DNA of 64,000 nucleotides from contig JACPYP010000003.1 in the NCBI GenBank assembly GCA_016195985.1, positions 1 through 64,000 of the forward strand. Reading direction: 5' to 3'. The position numbers and the translations under genes are program-made. Positions 1-10,644 of the stretch are shown piece by piece (positions within the stretch are counted from its first letter, which is position 1; every line of letters begins with the position of its first letter). The notes beneath the pieces are model-generated. The model saw nothing but the letters and a program-made list of their open reading frames with translations. It was not told the origin of the DNA and made no database searches. The stretch comes from Acidobacteriota bacterium. GTDB lineage: Bacteria; Acidobacteriota; Holophagae; Holophagales; Holophagaceae.

Positions 1-852
1 GGTGGATTCCTCATGGATGAGCCGAGCGATGCGTTCCTTGCCAGAGCCGCTTTCGCCTGTGATGAGCACCGTCGAATCGACCTTGGCGACGCGCCGGGCC
101 AGGTCCACCAGTTGGCGCATGGCCTTGCTTTTCGCCACGATTCCCAACTGGGGCTCCTCGCCGCTCCAGGCCACTTGGATGAGAGCCTTGCGGTGCTCCT
201 TGAGCTTCCGCTCGGCTGCCTTCAGGGTTTCGGTCACGCGGTGAAGGGAGATGTCCAGGCAGTCCGCCAGGCGGCCCTTCTCGTAGAACCTCAGCTCCTC
301 GGCGCGCTCGTTGCCCCATTCCTCCCGTGTGCGCCCGTAGAGGTGGCAACCAGCATCTCCCTTGCCCTGGCAGCGATCCTCAAGCACGAACACTTCTTTG
401 TTGTAGGTGTGGCTCAGCTGACCGCTAATGAGGCCACAGATGGTCCAGCACATGGGCGCATCCGCGCGGCCGAAGTGCAGAAGGTGCTGCTCGGCCTCGT
501 ACGAAGCCACGATCATCATCCCTTCCTTGGAAAAGGGGTCGCGGTTTTCGGAGCCGACTCTGAAGAGGCCGCCCAATGAGTGGATGCGGGTTCCCGCCTG
601 GCAGCGCTCGGTGTCGTTCGCCCATTTGAACTCGGCCTGCATGGCTTCCGCCATGCGCCAGCCGTGTGCGAATCCGAACTGGGTGAGCACAGTGCGGGCG
701 GCCACCTGGCCAAAGTTCTCCACCAGGTATTTCCGAAGGAGGCCCATGGCGACAGCGTCGATCAGAAGCGCTCGCTGACCCGCGAATCGAATGACTCCCT
801 CGTCCGGATTCAACTCCAGAAGTTCCTTGTGGTCCAGATCCTCGGCACGCAT
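1..852 (-). CDS. sigma-54-dependent regulator with XylR_N/V4R-type sensory region, truncated by window edge
   Basis: Minus-strand reading frame not in the ORF track (open at edge): MRAEDLDHKELLELNPDEGVIRFAGQRALLIDAVAMGLLRKYL...LEDRCQGKGDAGCHLYGRTREEW...AKSKAMRQLVDLARRVAKVDSTVLITGESGSGKERIARLIHEES; V4R-like Cys-rich segment then Walker A GESGSGKE. Confidence 0.8.
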   Translation of the reverse strand, partial: MRAEDLDHKELLELNPDEGVIRFAGQRALLIDAVAMGLLRKYLVENFGQVAARTVLTQFGFAHGWRMAEAMQAEFKWANDTERCQAGTRIHSLGGLFRVGSENRDPFSKEGMMIVASYEAEQHLLHFGRADAPMCWTICGLISGQLSHTYNKEVFVLEDRCQGKGDAGCHLYGRTREEWGNERAEELRFYEKGRLADCLDISLHRVTETLKAAERKLKEHRKALIQVAWSGEEPQLGIVAKSKAMRQLVDLARRVAKVDSTVLITGESGSGKERIARLIHEEST

Positions 853-1238
853 CGGTGGCCTTCATCCTTCGGACTGAAAGGGTGGGTCGTTCATCTTGAT
901 CGAAGATATCACTTCAGCCCGGAAGGGTGCCTTTAAAATAGGCTCTGGATTGCGGACGTGTAAAAACAGAATGAGCAGTGAATCATCGCCCGTTCCGCCT
1001 AGGTCGAAATGAAGGACGCGTCGGTTCATATTGATCGGATCCAGTCATCCAGCCTTGTTCTCAATCTTTTTAAGATCTTCAATTTTGGCCGTTTATAATT
1101 CGGCCGCGTTCATGCCCCCTATCAGGGATACATGACTGACGGCACGCTGCCCTCGGTTCAACACCACCGCTGGGGTCCCAATCCAGCGGTCAGCCCTCCT
1201 TTGGATTCTCCATCCAACTCGATTCTCCCCAGGGAAAC

Positions 1239-1743
1239 GTGAAGGACGACACGGACAAAACCCTCGGTGCCGGGGCCAGTTTTCTGATGCAGTGGGATCT
1301 ATCCGGCGGCCGTGCAGTCCACCCTCGGTTCGACGTGAACCGCTTCAATGTATCGACCTATGAGCCCAGCCACAGCAACTACCGGGAGTCTCACAAGCTC
1401 AGCGCCCTGGGATTTGGCGTCGACGACCTCTACGGCCTGGATGGCCCGCCGAAGAATCGGTGCTTCACGGCTGGCGCGGGAGTCACACGATGGGATCTCT
1501 CCTGCACCAGGTCTGACAGAGTCGGAAACAGCTATTCCTCGACCCGGGATAGCAATAAAAACACCACCACTCTCGGCCTCGCGGCCGGCCTGGGCTGGCA
1601 GTTCACGCGTCGTTGGCCTCGAGGCCCGCTTCATTCACGCGCCCTACAAAGCCTTCGACCTTAACAACCCCACCTCAACCGCCCGCACAGACATGAACCG
1701 GGATGGCAACGACTTGCAACTCGCCGGAACCTTCCCCTGGTAG
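1239..1743 (+). pseudogene. outer-membrane beta-barrel-like protein, frameshifted
   Basis: Frame of ORF 1239..1664 (...TTLGLAAGLGWQFT) continues in the frame of ORF 1348..1743 (RVVGLEARFIHAPYKAFDLNNPTSTARTDMNRDGNDLQLAGTFPW*); a single-base loss near 1607 would explain it. Confidence 0.5.
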
Positions 1744-2199
1744 GCGGATTGCCCACGTGAGCCCCTCAATCAGAACTGGACCCATCAGCACATTCACATC
1801 GCCTGACGCAGCTTCGAGATCAGACAATCAAATTGATGCACAATCTCATCATATTGATGATCAAGATCTATGGTTTCAAATCTTTAAGCAGTTCAAGTGA
1901 TTGAAAGACAAGACACTAAATTATTGGTATAGAACATGCAATATTTGAACGAACTCAATTGCCGACATGAACGCGCGAGGCACCGATGATGACCTTTCTG
2001 AAAGTCATCATCTCGAGATTGACCTGCGAAGCCAGCTTTGGCAGCAGCTGGCAGGTGAGTGACGCATCCGTTTCAGTCAAATGCGATGCAGTCACTTGGG
2101 AATGGAAATATCGAGGCAAGGCATTCTGGGAGGTGAATGCCCCCGCCTTAGCCACCATCCACTTGGGCCCAGATCAGCCCATCTCAGAGTCTCAGACCC

Positions 2200-2547
2200 A
2201 TGCCAAGCTTTGATGTTTCCCCGCACGATCAAGGAGAACGCATGGATGCTCTGGTTTTTTATCCCACCGGAGAACTCACAACATTCGAAGTAAAGGACCG
2301 GTTCGATTTTGAGGATAGGGTTCTACACACTCTGATTTCTTCCCGCCGCTGCCAGGAATACACCGATCACCATGCGAGTCCATATGGCGTGCATGCCTTC
2401 CTTCTACCCGAGTGCCGGGGTTTTGAAGCCAGGCCCTATCTGGAATTTGACAGGCACAACCACCACGAAACCCACTTCCAGGTTATTCAAGAGGGGAGGC
2501 CCACTGGTTTCAAAGTGGTCATGGACAATAGGTCTTGGGGCCCATGA
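2200..2547 (+). CDS. small hypothetical protein (possible start at 2245)
   Basis: ORF 115 aa, MDALVFYPTGELTTFEVKDRFDFEDRVLHTLI...; directly precedes and overlaps the next kinase gene. Confidence 0.4.
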   Translation: MPSFDVSPHDQGERMDALVFYPTGELTTFEVKDRFDFEDRVLHTLISSRRCQEYTDHHASPYGVHAFLLPECRGFEARPYLEFDRHNHHETHFQVIQEGRPTGFKVVMDNRSWGP

Positions 2548-4304
2548 CAAAGAGACGGTTAACACCCTCCGGCGAAGCAACCAACCTACGACAGCGGGCC
2601 GAAATATTGGCCCGGAAGCATCCTCCTCCTTCCATCTCGGACCATGACCAGGCGCTGCCATCCTGGGTGGTCGAGATGTTGCATGATTTGCGTGTTCATC
2701 AAATTGAGTTGGAGCTCCAGAACGAGGAGTTGTGCCGAGTGCAGGAAGATCTGGATCACTCCCGGGCTCGGTATTTCGATCTCTACGACCATGCTCCCTC
2801 GGGCTATTTCACCCTAGACGGACAGAGTTTAATCCAAGAGGCCAATTCGACCGGCGCCCAGTTGCTAGGCATGCCCCGGTCCGCCCTGGCACAGCTCCCC
2901 ATGTCCATGTTCATCCTTCCTGCAGACCAGGATTTGTTCTACTTCGCCCAGAAAAACCTTCAGGCAACCCATGCGACCCAGTCACTTGATCTCAGGATGC
3001 TGAAGCCGCATGGCTCGGCCTTTTGGGTGCACATGGAAGCCACTGCCGGATCGGATGCTGGGGTTGAATCCGATATTCGACTGATGCTAAGTGATATTGA
3101 CGACCGTAAGCGGATGGAGGCGGTGCTCCATCAATCCCATGAAATGGAGAGCCTGGGTATCATGGCTGGAGGCGTGGCACACGACATGAGCAATGTCCTA
3201 GGTGTCATTTTGGCGCTTGCCTCCGTTCACGAGGAATTGGAACCTGCGGGAAGCCGGGCCCACAAGAGCTTCGTGACCATTGCGAAAGCCTGTGAGCGGG
3301 GCGGCCTCCTAGTACGGAGCCTCTTGGGGTTTTCGCGCCAAGGACTCATCGAAGAGAAAGAAGTCGATCTGAATGATTTAATCCGCAATGACGTGGGGAT
3401 CGTTCTGCGTAACACGCTGAATCAAATCAATTTAGATCTAGATTTGGCAGAAAACCTTCGCCCCGTCCTTGGCGATGGGAGCTCGTTGGCCCACGCCCTG
3501 ATGAACCTTTGCGGCAATGCTGCTGATGCCATGCGTGAGGGTGGCACCCTCACGATCCGATCCCGAAATGGACGAACCGACTGGGTTGAGCTTCTGGTAG
3601 AAGACACGGGAACCGGGATGACCGAAGACATTCTGGAAAAGGCGCTGGTCCCTTTTTTCACCACCAAAGAGCACGGCAAAGGCACCGGCATGGGGCTCTC
3701 CATTGCGCATCACACGGTTCAGACGCATCACGGAGATCTCGAAATCCTTAGCCAGCCCGGTCAGGGCACACGCGTCCTGATGAGGTTTCCAGCCTGCGAA
3801 CGCAGAGCCCCAGTGACCGATTCGCCTTCTCCTCCGTTAGAGGAATCATCCTGCCTCAGCCTGCGGGTGCTGGTGGTCGACGACGATGAACTGATCCTGC
3901 ACTCCATGCGGGAACTCCTGGAGGCGCTGGGACACAGCGTGGCCGAGGCGCCTTCAGGCGAGGAGGCTCTGGCACGGCTGGCAACGGGAGAAGAACTCGA
4001 TGTGGTGTTCCTGGACATGAACATGCCTGGGCTCGGAGGCAAGGGAACCTTGCCTCGCCTACGCGACTTGCGACCCAACCTTCCCGTTGTGATCACCACT
4101 GGCCGTCCGGATCAAACCGTCCTCGACCTCATGCGGAATCACCCTGGTGTCACCCTTGTTTCGAAACCTTTCAGTCTCCAGCAAATCCGAGATCATCTCG
4201 AATCGCTTCGGCATGAGCGGATCGTCCTCCCAAGCCCGGCCCCCAACCGAAGGACATCAACCCGAACTCAGCCTCGCCCCGAAACCCAGTTGCAACGGGG
4301 TTGA
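2535..4304 (+). CDS. PAS-domain hybrid sensor histidine kinase with C-terminal receiver domain
   Basis: PAS-like YFDLYDHAPSGYFTLD; H-box GGVAHDMSNVLGVIL; HATPase motifs NLCGNAADAM, VEDTGTGM, GTGMGLSIAH; receiver VLVVDDDELIL...VFLDMNMPGLGGKGTL. Confidence 0.9.
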   Translation: MGPMTKRRLTPSGEATNLRQRAEILARKHPPPSISDHDQALPSWVVEMLHDLRVHQIELELQNEELCRVQEDLDHSRARYFDLYDHAPSGYFTLDGQSLIQEANSTGAQLLGMPRSALAQLPMSMFILPADQDLFYFAQKNLQATHATQSLDLRMLKPHGSAFWVHMEATAGSDAGVESDIRLMLSDIDDRKRMEAVLHQSHEMESLGIMAGGVAHDMSNVLGVILALASVHEELEPAGSRAHKSFVTIAKACERGGLLVRSLLGFSRQGLIEEKEVDLNDLIRNDVGIVLRNTLNQINLDLDLAENLRPVLGDGSSLAHALMNLCGNAADAMREGGTLTIRSRNGRTDWVELLVEDTGTGMTEDILEKALVPFFTTKEHGKGTGMGLSIAHHTVQTHHGDLEILSQPGQGTRVLMRFPACERRAPVTDSPSPPLEESSCLSLRVLVVDDDELILHSMRELLEALGHSVAEAPSGEEALARLATGEELDVVFLDMNMPGLGGKGTLPRLRDLRPNLPVVITTGRPDQTVLDLMRNHPGVTLVSKPFSLQQIRDHLESLRHERIVLPSPAPNRRTSTRTQPRPETQLQRG

Positions 4305-4633
4305 CCCGTTTCCAGGCGTGAATTGATCGGAACCCTCCTTCATCTTGATGGGTGGAAGGCGGCGACACCCGAAACCGGCCGATCAAGAGGCTTTGACGCG
4401 ATGATTTAGCCTTTGGATCAGTTCCTGCTTCTCATTTGACTGCCCTCAAGGAGGCAGACCATGTGGATGCAGCCAAGGATTCTTCGACGCGGCGCCCGGA
4501 TGGGGTTGCTCCGCTGGGCTGCGGCTCTATTCGCAAGCCGACCGGGCCCGCCCGTGCCTATCTTGGCCATTGCGGGGCCCCGCCGCACGCAGAAGATCCT
4601 GGATGATGTCGCGGCTCTTCTACGGAAAACCTG

Positions 4634-6298
4634 GTGATCTTCGGGGGGAACACCTCGACGTGGCGTGGTCCATCGCGGAAGGTCTTCTCATTCCTCCAAC
4701 GCCACCCTTTCAAAGGCCTCCTGCTCCTCCTTGTAGCCTTGATGGCAAGTGGCATCCTGCTGATGGACATCGTGCTGGCAAGCCCCATGCAGCGATGGGC
4801 CGAGCGCACCATGAACGCGAAGCTGAACGGCTACACCGTTCGCATCGGCGCGGTGCGCCCTCATCTATGGCGGTTCGCCTTTGATTTGAACGATCTGGTG
4901 ATCACGCAAACCACCCATCCAAATCCACCCGTGGCCCACTTCGGAGCCTTGCGGTTCTCACTGATGGCCCGGGCGCTGCTGCATTTCAAACTCGCCGGCA
5001 ACCTGACCATCGTAAGACCAGCCCTGCATATCGACCTCACTCAAATCCAGGAAGAGGTCCGCAGCCACCTTAGCCTCAAGGAACGTGGCTGGCAGCAGGC
5101 CATCGAATCACTCTTCCCTTTCAAGTTCGATCAGGTGAAGGTGCAAGATGGCTCTGTCCTCTATCTATCGGGCGGAACAGCCAGCAAGCCGATCCAAATC
5201 ACCCAGATCGCCATGGCCACCGAGAACGTCCGCAACATCGCCGTGTCCAAGGACACCTACCCTTCTCCCGTGATCCTTGAGGGGATCCTGTTCGATTCGG
5301 GCAAGGTTTCCTTCAAGGGAGCGGCTGATTTCCTGCGGGAGCCTCTTGTGGGCGCCCGCGGAGAGATCCGCCTGGAGCACGTGCCCCTGGACCGGCTCGC
5401 TCCCCTGGCGGAAGATTACCAACTGAAAACCACCGGTGGGTTCTTATCCCTTCAAGGTTGGCTGGAACACACGCCTGAGGCCCAATCGGCGCATCTCGAG
5501 CGGGTTGAATTCACCAATCTTCAGGTGGACTACGTCACCAGCCAGGCCACCAAAACCATCGAGCAAAAGCACGCCAAGCAGGCCATCAAGCTCGCCAAGC
5601 AAGTGCGCAACGCCCCCAAGCTGCAGATCCAGGTGGATTCGCTGAGCCTTCGGAACAGCCGCTTCGGCTTCGAGAACAAGGGGGCCAGACCTCCCTACAG
5701 GGTGTTCATCTCCCAGCTCAGCCTGGATTTGGCTCACCTCAGCAATCAGACAGGGCAGGAAGCCTCGACCTTCCGTGCCAAAGGGGCTTTCATGGGCAGC
5801 GGCGCCAGCACCCTGAGCGGGAAGGTCCGTTCTTCAGCCAAGCCTGCGGATTTCGAAGTTCAGCTGGAAGTGAAGGACGCGAAATTACCCGATCTCAATG
5901 GCCCCCTGATGGCCCACATGGGCGTGGATGTGGCCGACGGGCTGTTATCGGTGTTTACCGAAATCAAAGTCAAAAGCGGATCCATTGAAGGCTACGTCAA
6001 ACCGCTCATCACCAACCTGCGAATCTCCGATCGGCAGAAGGACCGAGGGAAGCGCCTGGGCAAGCGGGTGGAAATGCACGTGCTTCAATTTCTGGCCAAC
6101 CTGCTCAAGAATCGCGAGTCCAAGGCCGTGGCGACGGTGGTACGCATCTCCGGGTCCACGGGTGGCCCCAAGACCAACGAATGGGAGGTCATCCGCAAAC
6201 TCATCGGAAATGGCCTCGCCAACGCCATTCTCCCGGGCTTCCAGGGCCCGCCCACGGATCACCCAAACCCGTCCGCCAAGCCCGGGTCACCCAAATAG
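4634..6298 (+). CDS. DUF748/AsmA-like large membrane-anchored protein
   Basis: 554 aa, N-terminal TM then long beta-rich region typical of DUF748 (VRIGAVRPHLWRFAFDLNDLVI...). Confidence 0.65.
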   Translation: MIFGGNTSTWRGPSRKVFSFLQRHPFKGLLLLLVALMASGILLMDIVLASPMQRWAERTMNAKLNGYTVRIGAVRPHLWRFAFDLNDLVITQTTHPNPPVAHFGALRFSLMARALLHFKLAGNLTIVRPALHIDLTQIQEEVRSHLSLKERGWQQAIESLFPFKFDQVKVQDGSVLYLSGGTASKPIQITQIAMATENVRNIAVSKDTYPSPVILEGILFDSGKVSFKGAADFLREPLVGARGEIRLEHVPLDRLAPLAEDYQLKTTGGFLSLQGWLEHTPEAQSAHLERVEFTNLQVDYVTSQATKTIEQKHAKQAIKLAKQVRNAPKLQIQVDSLSLRNSRFGFENKGARPPYRVFISQLSLDLAHLSNQTGQEASTFRAKGAFMGSGASTLSGKVRSSAKPADFEVQLEVKDAKLPDLNGPLMAHMGVDVADGLLSVFTEIKVKSGSIEGYVKPLITNLRISDRQKDRGKRLGKRVEMHVLQFLANLLKNRESKAVATVVRISGSTGGPKTNEWEVIRKLIGNGLANAILPGFQGPPTDHPNPSAKPGSPK

Positions 6299-6522
6299 AC
6301 CCGCTGCTCGGTCGAAATGAACCATCCCCTTTCATAGTGATGGGTTCGTTGCCCGTGAGTACCGCACCGGCTTTCGGGAATGGTTGCAGCTAAACCGCTT
6401 TACGTTATGGACCAGAATCTGCTTGTTGCATCGGGTCAACCGCAGATGCCACGCCTCAGGAGCGCTTGATGAGCGACCCCACTCGCAGCCGTGGTTGGAC
6501 CATTCGACGAAGGCCCCCGACC

Positions 6523-6831
6523 ATGGAAGTCCACCTTCACTGCATGACGCATCTATTCGACCAGCTTGGCCTCGCCTCTGGACGGGAAGACATTCAGGCC
6601 TTTCTGGAATTCCATCGCCCTTTGGCGGATCACATCAGGCTTTCGGAAGCCCCCTTCTGGTCTGCCTCCCAGTCAGCCCTCCTCCGGGAACAGGTCCAAC
6701 AAGATGCCGACTGGGTTGGCGTCATCGATGAACTCAACATCCGCCTGCGTGAGACGACCACCAACAGGGGCTTACCAAGCCCCTCGCCCCAGGGAACGGC
6801 AGTGGATGAACAACCATTCCAGGTTGAGTGA
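6523..6831 (+). CDS. DUF2789-like small protein
   Basis: MEVHLHCMTHLFDQLGLASGREDIQAFLEFHRPLADHIRLSEAPFWSASQSALLREQVQQDADWVGVIDELNIRLR matches the DUF2789 pattern. Confidence 0.6.
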   Translation: MEVHLHCMTHLFDQLGLASGREDIQAFLEFHRPLADHIRLSEAPFWSASQSALLREQVQQDADWVGVIDELNIRLRETTTNRGLPSPSPQGTAVDEQPFQVE

Positions 6832-8576
6832 AAGAGAGCGTGTCTTTGTCCCAAACCGTGGCAGAGGAGCTGATCGAGACCCTGGCACAGGCTGGGGTTC
6901 GGCGCATGTACGGATTGGTGGGAGACAGCCTCAATCCCGTGACAGACGCCCTTCATCGCAGCGGCAAGATCGACTGGATTCAGGTCCGCCACGAGGAAAC
7001 AGCGGCCTTCGCCGCTGGAGCCGAGGCCCAGCTCACCGGCGATCTGGCGGTGTGCGCAGGGAGCTGCGGCCCGGGCAACCTCCATCTCATCAATGGGCTG
7101 TTTGACGCGCACCGGAGCGGGGCCCCCGTCCTGGCCATCGCCTCTCACATTCCCACTTCCGAAATCGGCAATGGCTATTTCCAGGAAACCCATCCCGACC
7201 AGCTCTTCCGCGAATGCAGCCACTACTGCGAGCTCGTATCCAATCCGGGCCAGATGCGGCGGGTGTTACGGTCGGCCATGCAGCATGCCGTGAGCCAACG
7301 GGGCGTCGCCGTGGTGGTGCTCCCCGGTGATGTGGCGGCCTTTCCCGCCATAGAAGGCCCACTCTCTCCGAAGATCGTGACCACGCTTCCATTGGTGCGC
7401 CCCCATGACGCCGATCTGGCGCGGCTGGCCGACCTCCTCAACCAGGCCCCCAAAGTGACGATCTTCGGTGGGCGAGGCTGCGCCGGTGCGCACGACGAAC
7501 TGGTGGCCCTCGCCGAAAAGCTGAAGGCGCCCGTTGGCTATGCCTTTCGCGGCAAAGAATGGATCGAATACGACAACCCCTTCGCCATCGGAATGAGCGG
7601 GTTGCTCGGCTGGGGCGCCGCCTACCAGGCCATGCATGGGTGCGATGCCTTGCTATTGCTTGGCACCGATTTCCCCTACGAAAGCTTCATCCCAACGAAG
7701 CCCGAAATCGCGCAGATCGATATCCGGCCTGAGCGCCTTGGCCGCCGGTCCAAACTCGATCTGGGATTGTGCGGAGATACCCGCGACACGCTCGGCGCTC
7801 TGCTTCCTCTGATCTCCCAGAAGACAGATCCCACTTTCCTTGAGGCGATGGTCGAGCAACATCGCCTTGCCCGCCTCAAACTGAGCGCAGGCGTGGAGGC
7901 CGGTCGCACGCGGAAACCGATCCACCCGGGGTTTGTGGCGGCCACCCTCGATGAACTGGCGGGCCCCAATGCCGTTTTCACGGCCGATACAGGCATGTCC
8001 TGCATCTGGGCGGCCCGGTATCTGAGCGCCGCCAAGGGCCGCCGGCTGCTGGGCTCCTTCGTTCATGGGTCCATGGCCAACGCCTTGCCTCAAGCCATCG
8101 GCGCCCAGGCCGCCTATCCAGACCGACAGGTCATCGCACTCTCTGGCGATGGCGGCTTTGCCATGTTGATGGGGGACATCCTGACGCTGGGGCAGCACGA
8201 CCTTCCCATCAAGATTGTCCTCTTCAACAACCATGCGCTGGGCATGGTGCAGTTGGAAATGGAGGTCGCGGGCATGTCGCCTTACGGCTGCAGCCTGAAG
8301 AACCCCAACTTCGCCACCCTCGCCCAATCCGCGGGTCTGCTGGGGCTGCGGGTGGAAGATCCTGCAGACCTCCGGCCCGCACTGGCGCAGGTATTGGCCC
8401 ATACCGGCCCGGCCCTGATCGACGTGGTTACGGATCCCAACGTCCTCGCCATGCCACCCCGTGCCACGGTCCAGCAGGCCGCTGGATTCGCTCTGGCGAT
8501 GACGAAGATCGCCTTCACCGGCCAGTTGGAGGATGTGTTCGACACTGTCGCCGCCAATTGGCGCGAATTGATCTGA
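6828..8576 (+). CDS. poxB: thiamine-pyrophosphate-dependent pyruvate oxidase/dehydrogenase (PoxB-type)
   Basis: VRRMYGLVGDSLNPVTDAL, RHEETAAFAAGAEAQLTG, CAGSCGPGNLHLINGLFDAHRSGAPVLAIASHIP, TPP motif GDGGFAMLMGDILTLGQHDLPIKIVLFNN. Confidence 0.88.
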   Translation: MKESVSLSQTVAEELIETLAQAGVRRMYGLVGDSLNPVTDALHRSGKIDWIQVRHEETAAFAAGAEAQLTGDLAVCAGSCGPGNLHLINGLFDAHRSGAPVLAIASHIPTSEIGNGYFQETHPDQLFRECSHYCELVSNPGQMRRVLRSAMQHAVSQRGVAVVVLPGDVAAFPAIEGPLSPKIVTTLPLVRPHDADLARLADLLNQAPKVTIFGGRGCAGAHDELVALAEKLKAPVGYAFRGKEWIEYDNPFAIGMSGLLGWGAAYQAMHGCDALLLLGTDFPYESFIPTKPEIAQIDIRPERLGRRSKLDLGLCGDTRDTLGALLPLISQKTDPTFLEAMVEQHRLARLKLSAGVEAGRTRKPIHPGFVAATLDELAGPNAVFTADTGMSCIWAARYLSAAKGRRLLGSFVHGSMANALPQAIGAQAAYPDRQVIALSGDGGFAMLMGDILTLGQHDLPIKIVLFNNHALGMVQLEMEVAGMSPYGCSLKNPNFATLAQSAGLLGLRVEDPADLRPALAQVLAHTGPALIDVVTDPNVLAMPPRATVQQAAGFALAMTKIAFTGQLEDVFDTVAANWRELI

Positions 8577-8599
8577 AGACCTCCAGATAGGAATCCAAG

Positions 8600-9211
8600 A
8601 TGCCGCCATCGCAGGAACCACTCCAAGCCCCCGGAAACACGACATCGACTTCCGATCAACGCAGCAGCCAAAGCATTGATGCTGTTCTGGATTTCTACAC
8701 CCGGGAAGATCAGAAAATCACCCGCTCCCAGCGCATCCTTGAACGCGTCAGCTTGGTGATCGGCAAGCCACTCTACCTGGGCACCATCCTGCTCCTTGTC
8801 CTGCTTTGGGTCGCCACCAACCTGGCTTGCCACTGGATGGGCAAGGTCCCTTTTGACCCGGCTCCCTTCATCTGGCTGCAGGGCCTCATTGGGCTGGGGG
8901 CACTGGTGACCGCGACCATCGTGCTCTCCAAACAGAACCGCCTGTCGAAGCTGGCGGAACAGCGTGCCCACCTGGATTTGAAGGTGACCCTGCTGACCGA
9001 ACAGAAGGCCGCCAAGTTGATCGATCTTCTGGAAGAGCTGAGGCGCGATCTACCGAATGTTGAAAATCGAACAGATCCCCATGCAGAGGCGCTCCAGAAG
9101 GCCATGAATCCAGATTTGGTGCTTGCCGCACTGGGCGAAGACATCCATCCAGATCAACATCTGAACCAAAGCTCGACCCGAACCGGGTTCGGCCGCCGCC
9201 AAACGCCTTGA
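8600..9211 (+). CDS. DUF1003 family membrane protein
   Basis: Two TM segments followed by QNRLSKLAEQRAHLDLKVTLLTEQKAAKLIDLLEELRRDL, characteristic of DUF1003. Confidence 0.8.
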   Translation: MPPSQEPLQAPGNTTSTSDQRSSQSIDAVLDFYTREDQKITRSQRILERVSLVIGKPLYLGTILLLVLLWVATNLACHWMGKVPFDPAPFIWLQGLIGLGALVTATIVLSKQNRLSKLAEQRAHLDLKVTLLTEQKAAKLIDLLEELRRDLPNVENRTDPHAEALQKAMNPDLVLAALGEDIHPDQHLNQSSTRTGFGRRQTP

Positions 9212-9231
9212 AGGTTGACCCGGAGGCTCAC

Positions 9232-10632
9232 ATGGCCACACGCATTGAACACGACACCATGGGCGAGGTGGAAGTCCCGGCGGAAGTGTACTGGGGCGCC
9301 CAGACCCAGCGTTCCCTCGATCATTTCCGCATCGGCGGGGAACGCATGCCCCCGCCCCTCCTTCATGCCCTTGCTTTGGTCAAAAGGGCATCCGCGCAGG
9401 TGAATGCGAACCTGGGCCTGCTGGACCAGGCCACAGCCGGCCTCATCGTCCGGGCCGCCGAGGAGGTGATCGACGGCCGGTTGGATGATCAGTTTCCTCT
9501 GGTGGTCTGGCAAACGGGTTCGGGCACTCAGACCAACATGAACCTCAACGAGGTCATCGCCAACCGGGCGAACGAATGGGCGGGACAGCCCCGGGGCAGC
9601 ATGAGCCCTGTCCATCCCCACGATCATGTAAATTGCTCCCAGAGCACCAACGATGCTTTCCCCACGGCCCTCCATGTGGCGGCGGCGCTGGATATCCAGC
9701 ACCTGCTCCGACCTTCGCTATTGGGGCTTCAAGGCATACTCGCGCAAAAGGCAGAGGCCTTCCGCGATGTCATCAAGGTGGGTCGAACCCATCTGCAGGA
9801 TGCGGCACCCCTCACCCTCGGGCAGGAATTCAGTGGCTATGCCAGTCAACTTGACCACGGGCTGCACCGACTGGATCAATCCCTGGAGGGGCTTTATGAA
9901 TTGCCTCTGGGCGGCACGGCCGTGGGCACGGGGCTCAACGCCCCGCCAGGCTTCGCAGAACAGACCGTAGCTCGGCTCGCGGAATGGACACGCCTTCCCT
10001 TCGTCACTGCTCCCAACACATTCGAAGCACTGGCCGCGCGGGATGCTTGTGTTTTCGTCCACGCTGCCCTTCGCGGCCTCGCCGTCAGCCTCACCAAGAT
10101 TGCCAACGACATCCGCTGGATGGCCTCCGGGCCCCGCTGCGGCCTGGGCGAGATTCGCATTCCAGAGAACGAGCCAGGCAGTTCCATCATGCCGGGCAAG
10201 GTGAATCCCACCCAGTGCGAGGCCCTCACCATGGTGGCGGTGCAGGTGCTGGGAAACGATGTCACCGTGGCCATGGCCGGGGCTGGGGGCGCCTTCGAAC
10301 TGAACGCCTTCATGCCGGTCATCGCCTTCAACCTGCTTCAAAGCATCCGGCTGCTAGGCGAGGCCTGCGCCAGCTTCGGCCGCCATTGCGCACAAGGGAT
10401 CGAGCCCCGCCTGGAGCGCCTCCAGGGGTTCGTGGATTCCAGCCTCATGCTCGCCACAGCCCTCACACCCAGCATCGGGTACGAACGAGCCGCCACCCTG
10501 GTCAAAAAGGCCTTGAGTGAGGGCATCACCCTCAAAGCGGCTGCGGTCACCTTGGGGATTCTGGACGCAGATGCATTCGACGCCCTGGTGCAGCCCGAGG
10601 CCTTGACCAGGCCACCTGATCCGGGGCGCTGA
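9232..10632 (+). CDS. fumC: class II fumarate hydratase
   Basis: SGTQTNMNLNEVIANRANE, SQSTNDAFPTALHVA, GSSIMPGKVNPTQCEALTMV signatures. Confidence 0.95.
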   Translation: MATRIEHDTMGEVEVPAEVYWGAQTQRSLDHFRIGGERMPPPLLHALALVKRASAQVNANLGLLDQATAGLIVRAAEEVIDGRLDDQFPLVVWQTGSGTQTNMNLNEVIANRANEWAGQPRGSMSPVHPHDHVNCSQSTNDAFPTALHVAAALDIQHLLRPSLLGLQGILAQKAEAFRDVIKVGRTHLQDAAPLTLGQEFSGYASQLDHGLHRLDQSLEGLYELPLGGTAVGTGLNAPPGFAEQTVARLAEWTRLPFVTAPNTFEALAARDACVFVHAALRGLAVSLTKIANDIRWMASGPRCGLGEIRIPENEPGSSIMPGKVNPTQCEALTMVAVQVLGNDVTVAMAGAGGAFELNAFMPVIAFNLLQSIRLLGEACASFGRHCAQGIEPRLERLQGFVDSSLMLATALTPSIGYERAATLVKKALSEGITLKAAAVTLGILDADAFDALVQPEALTRPPDPGR

Positions 10633-10644
10633 GAAATCTTCGCC

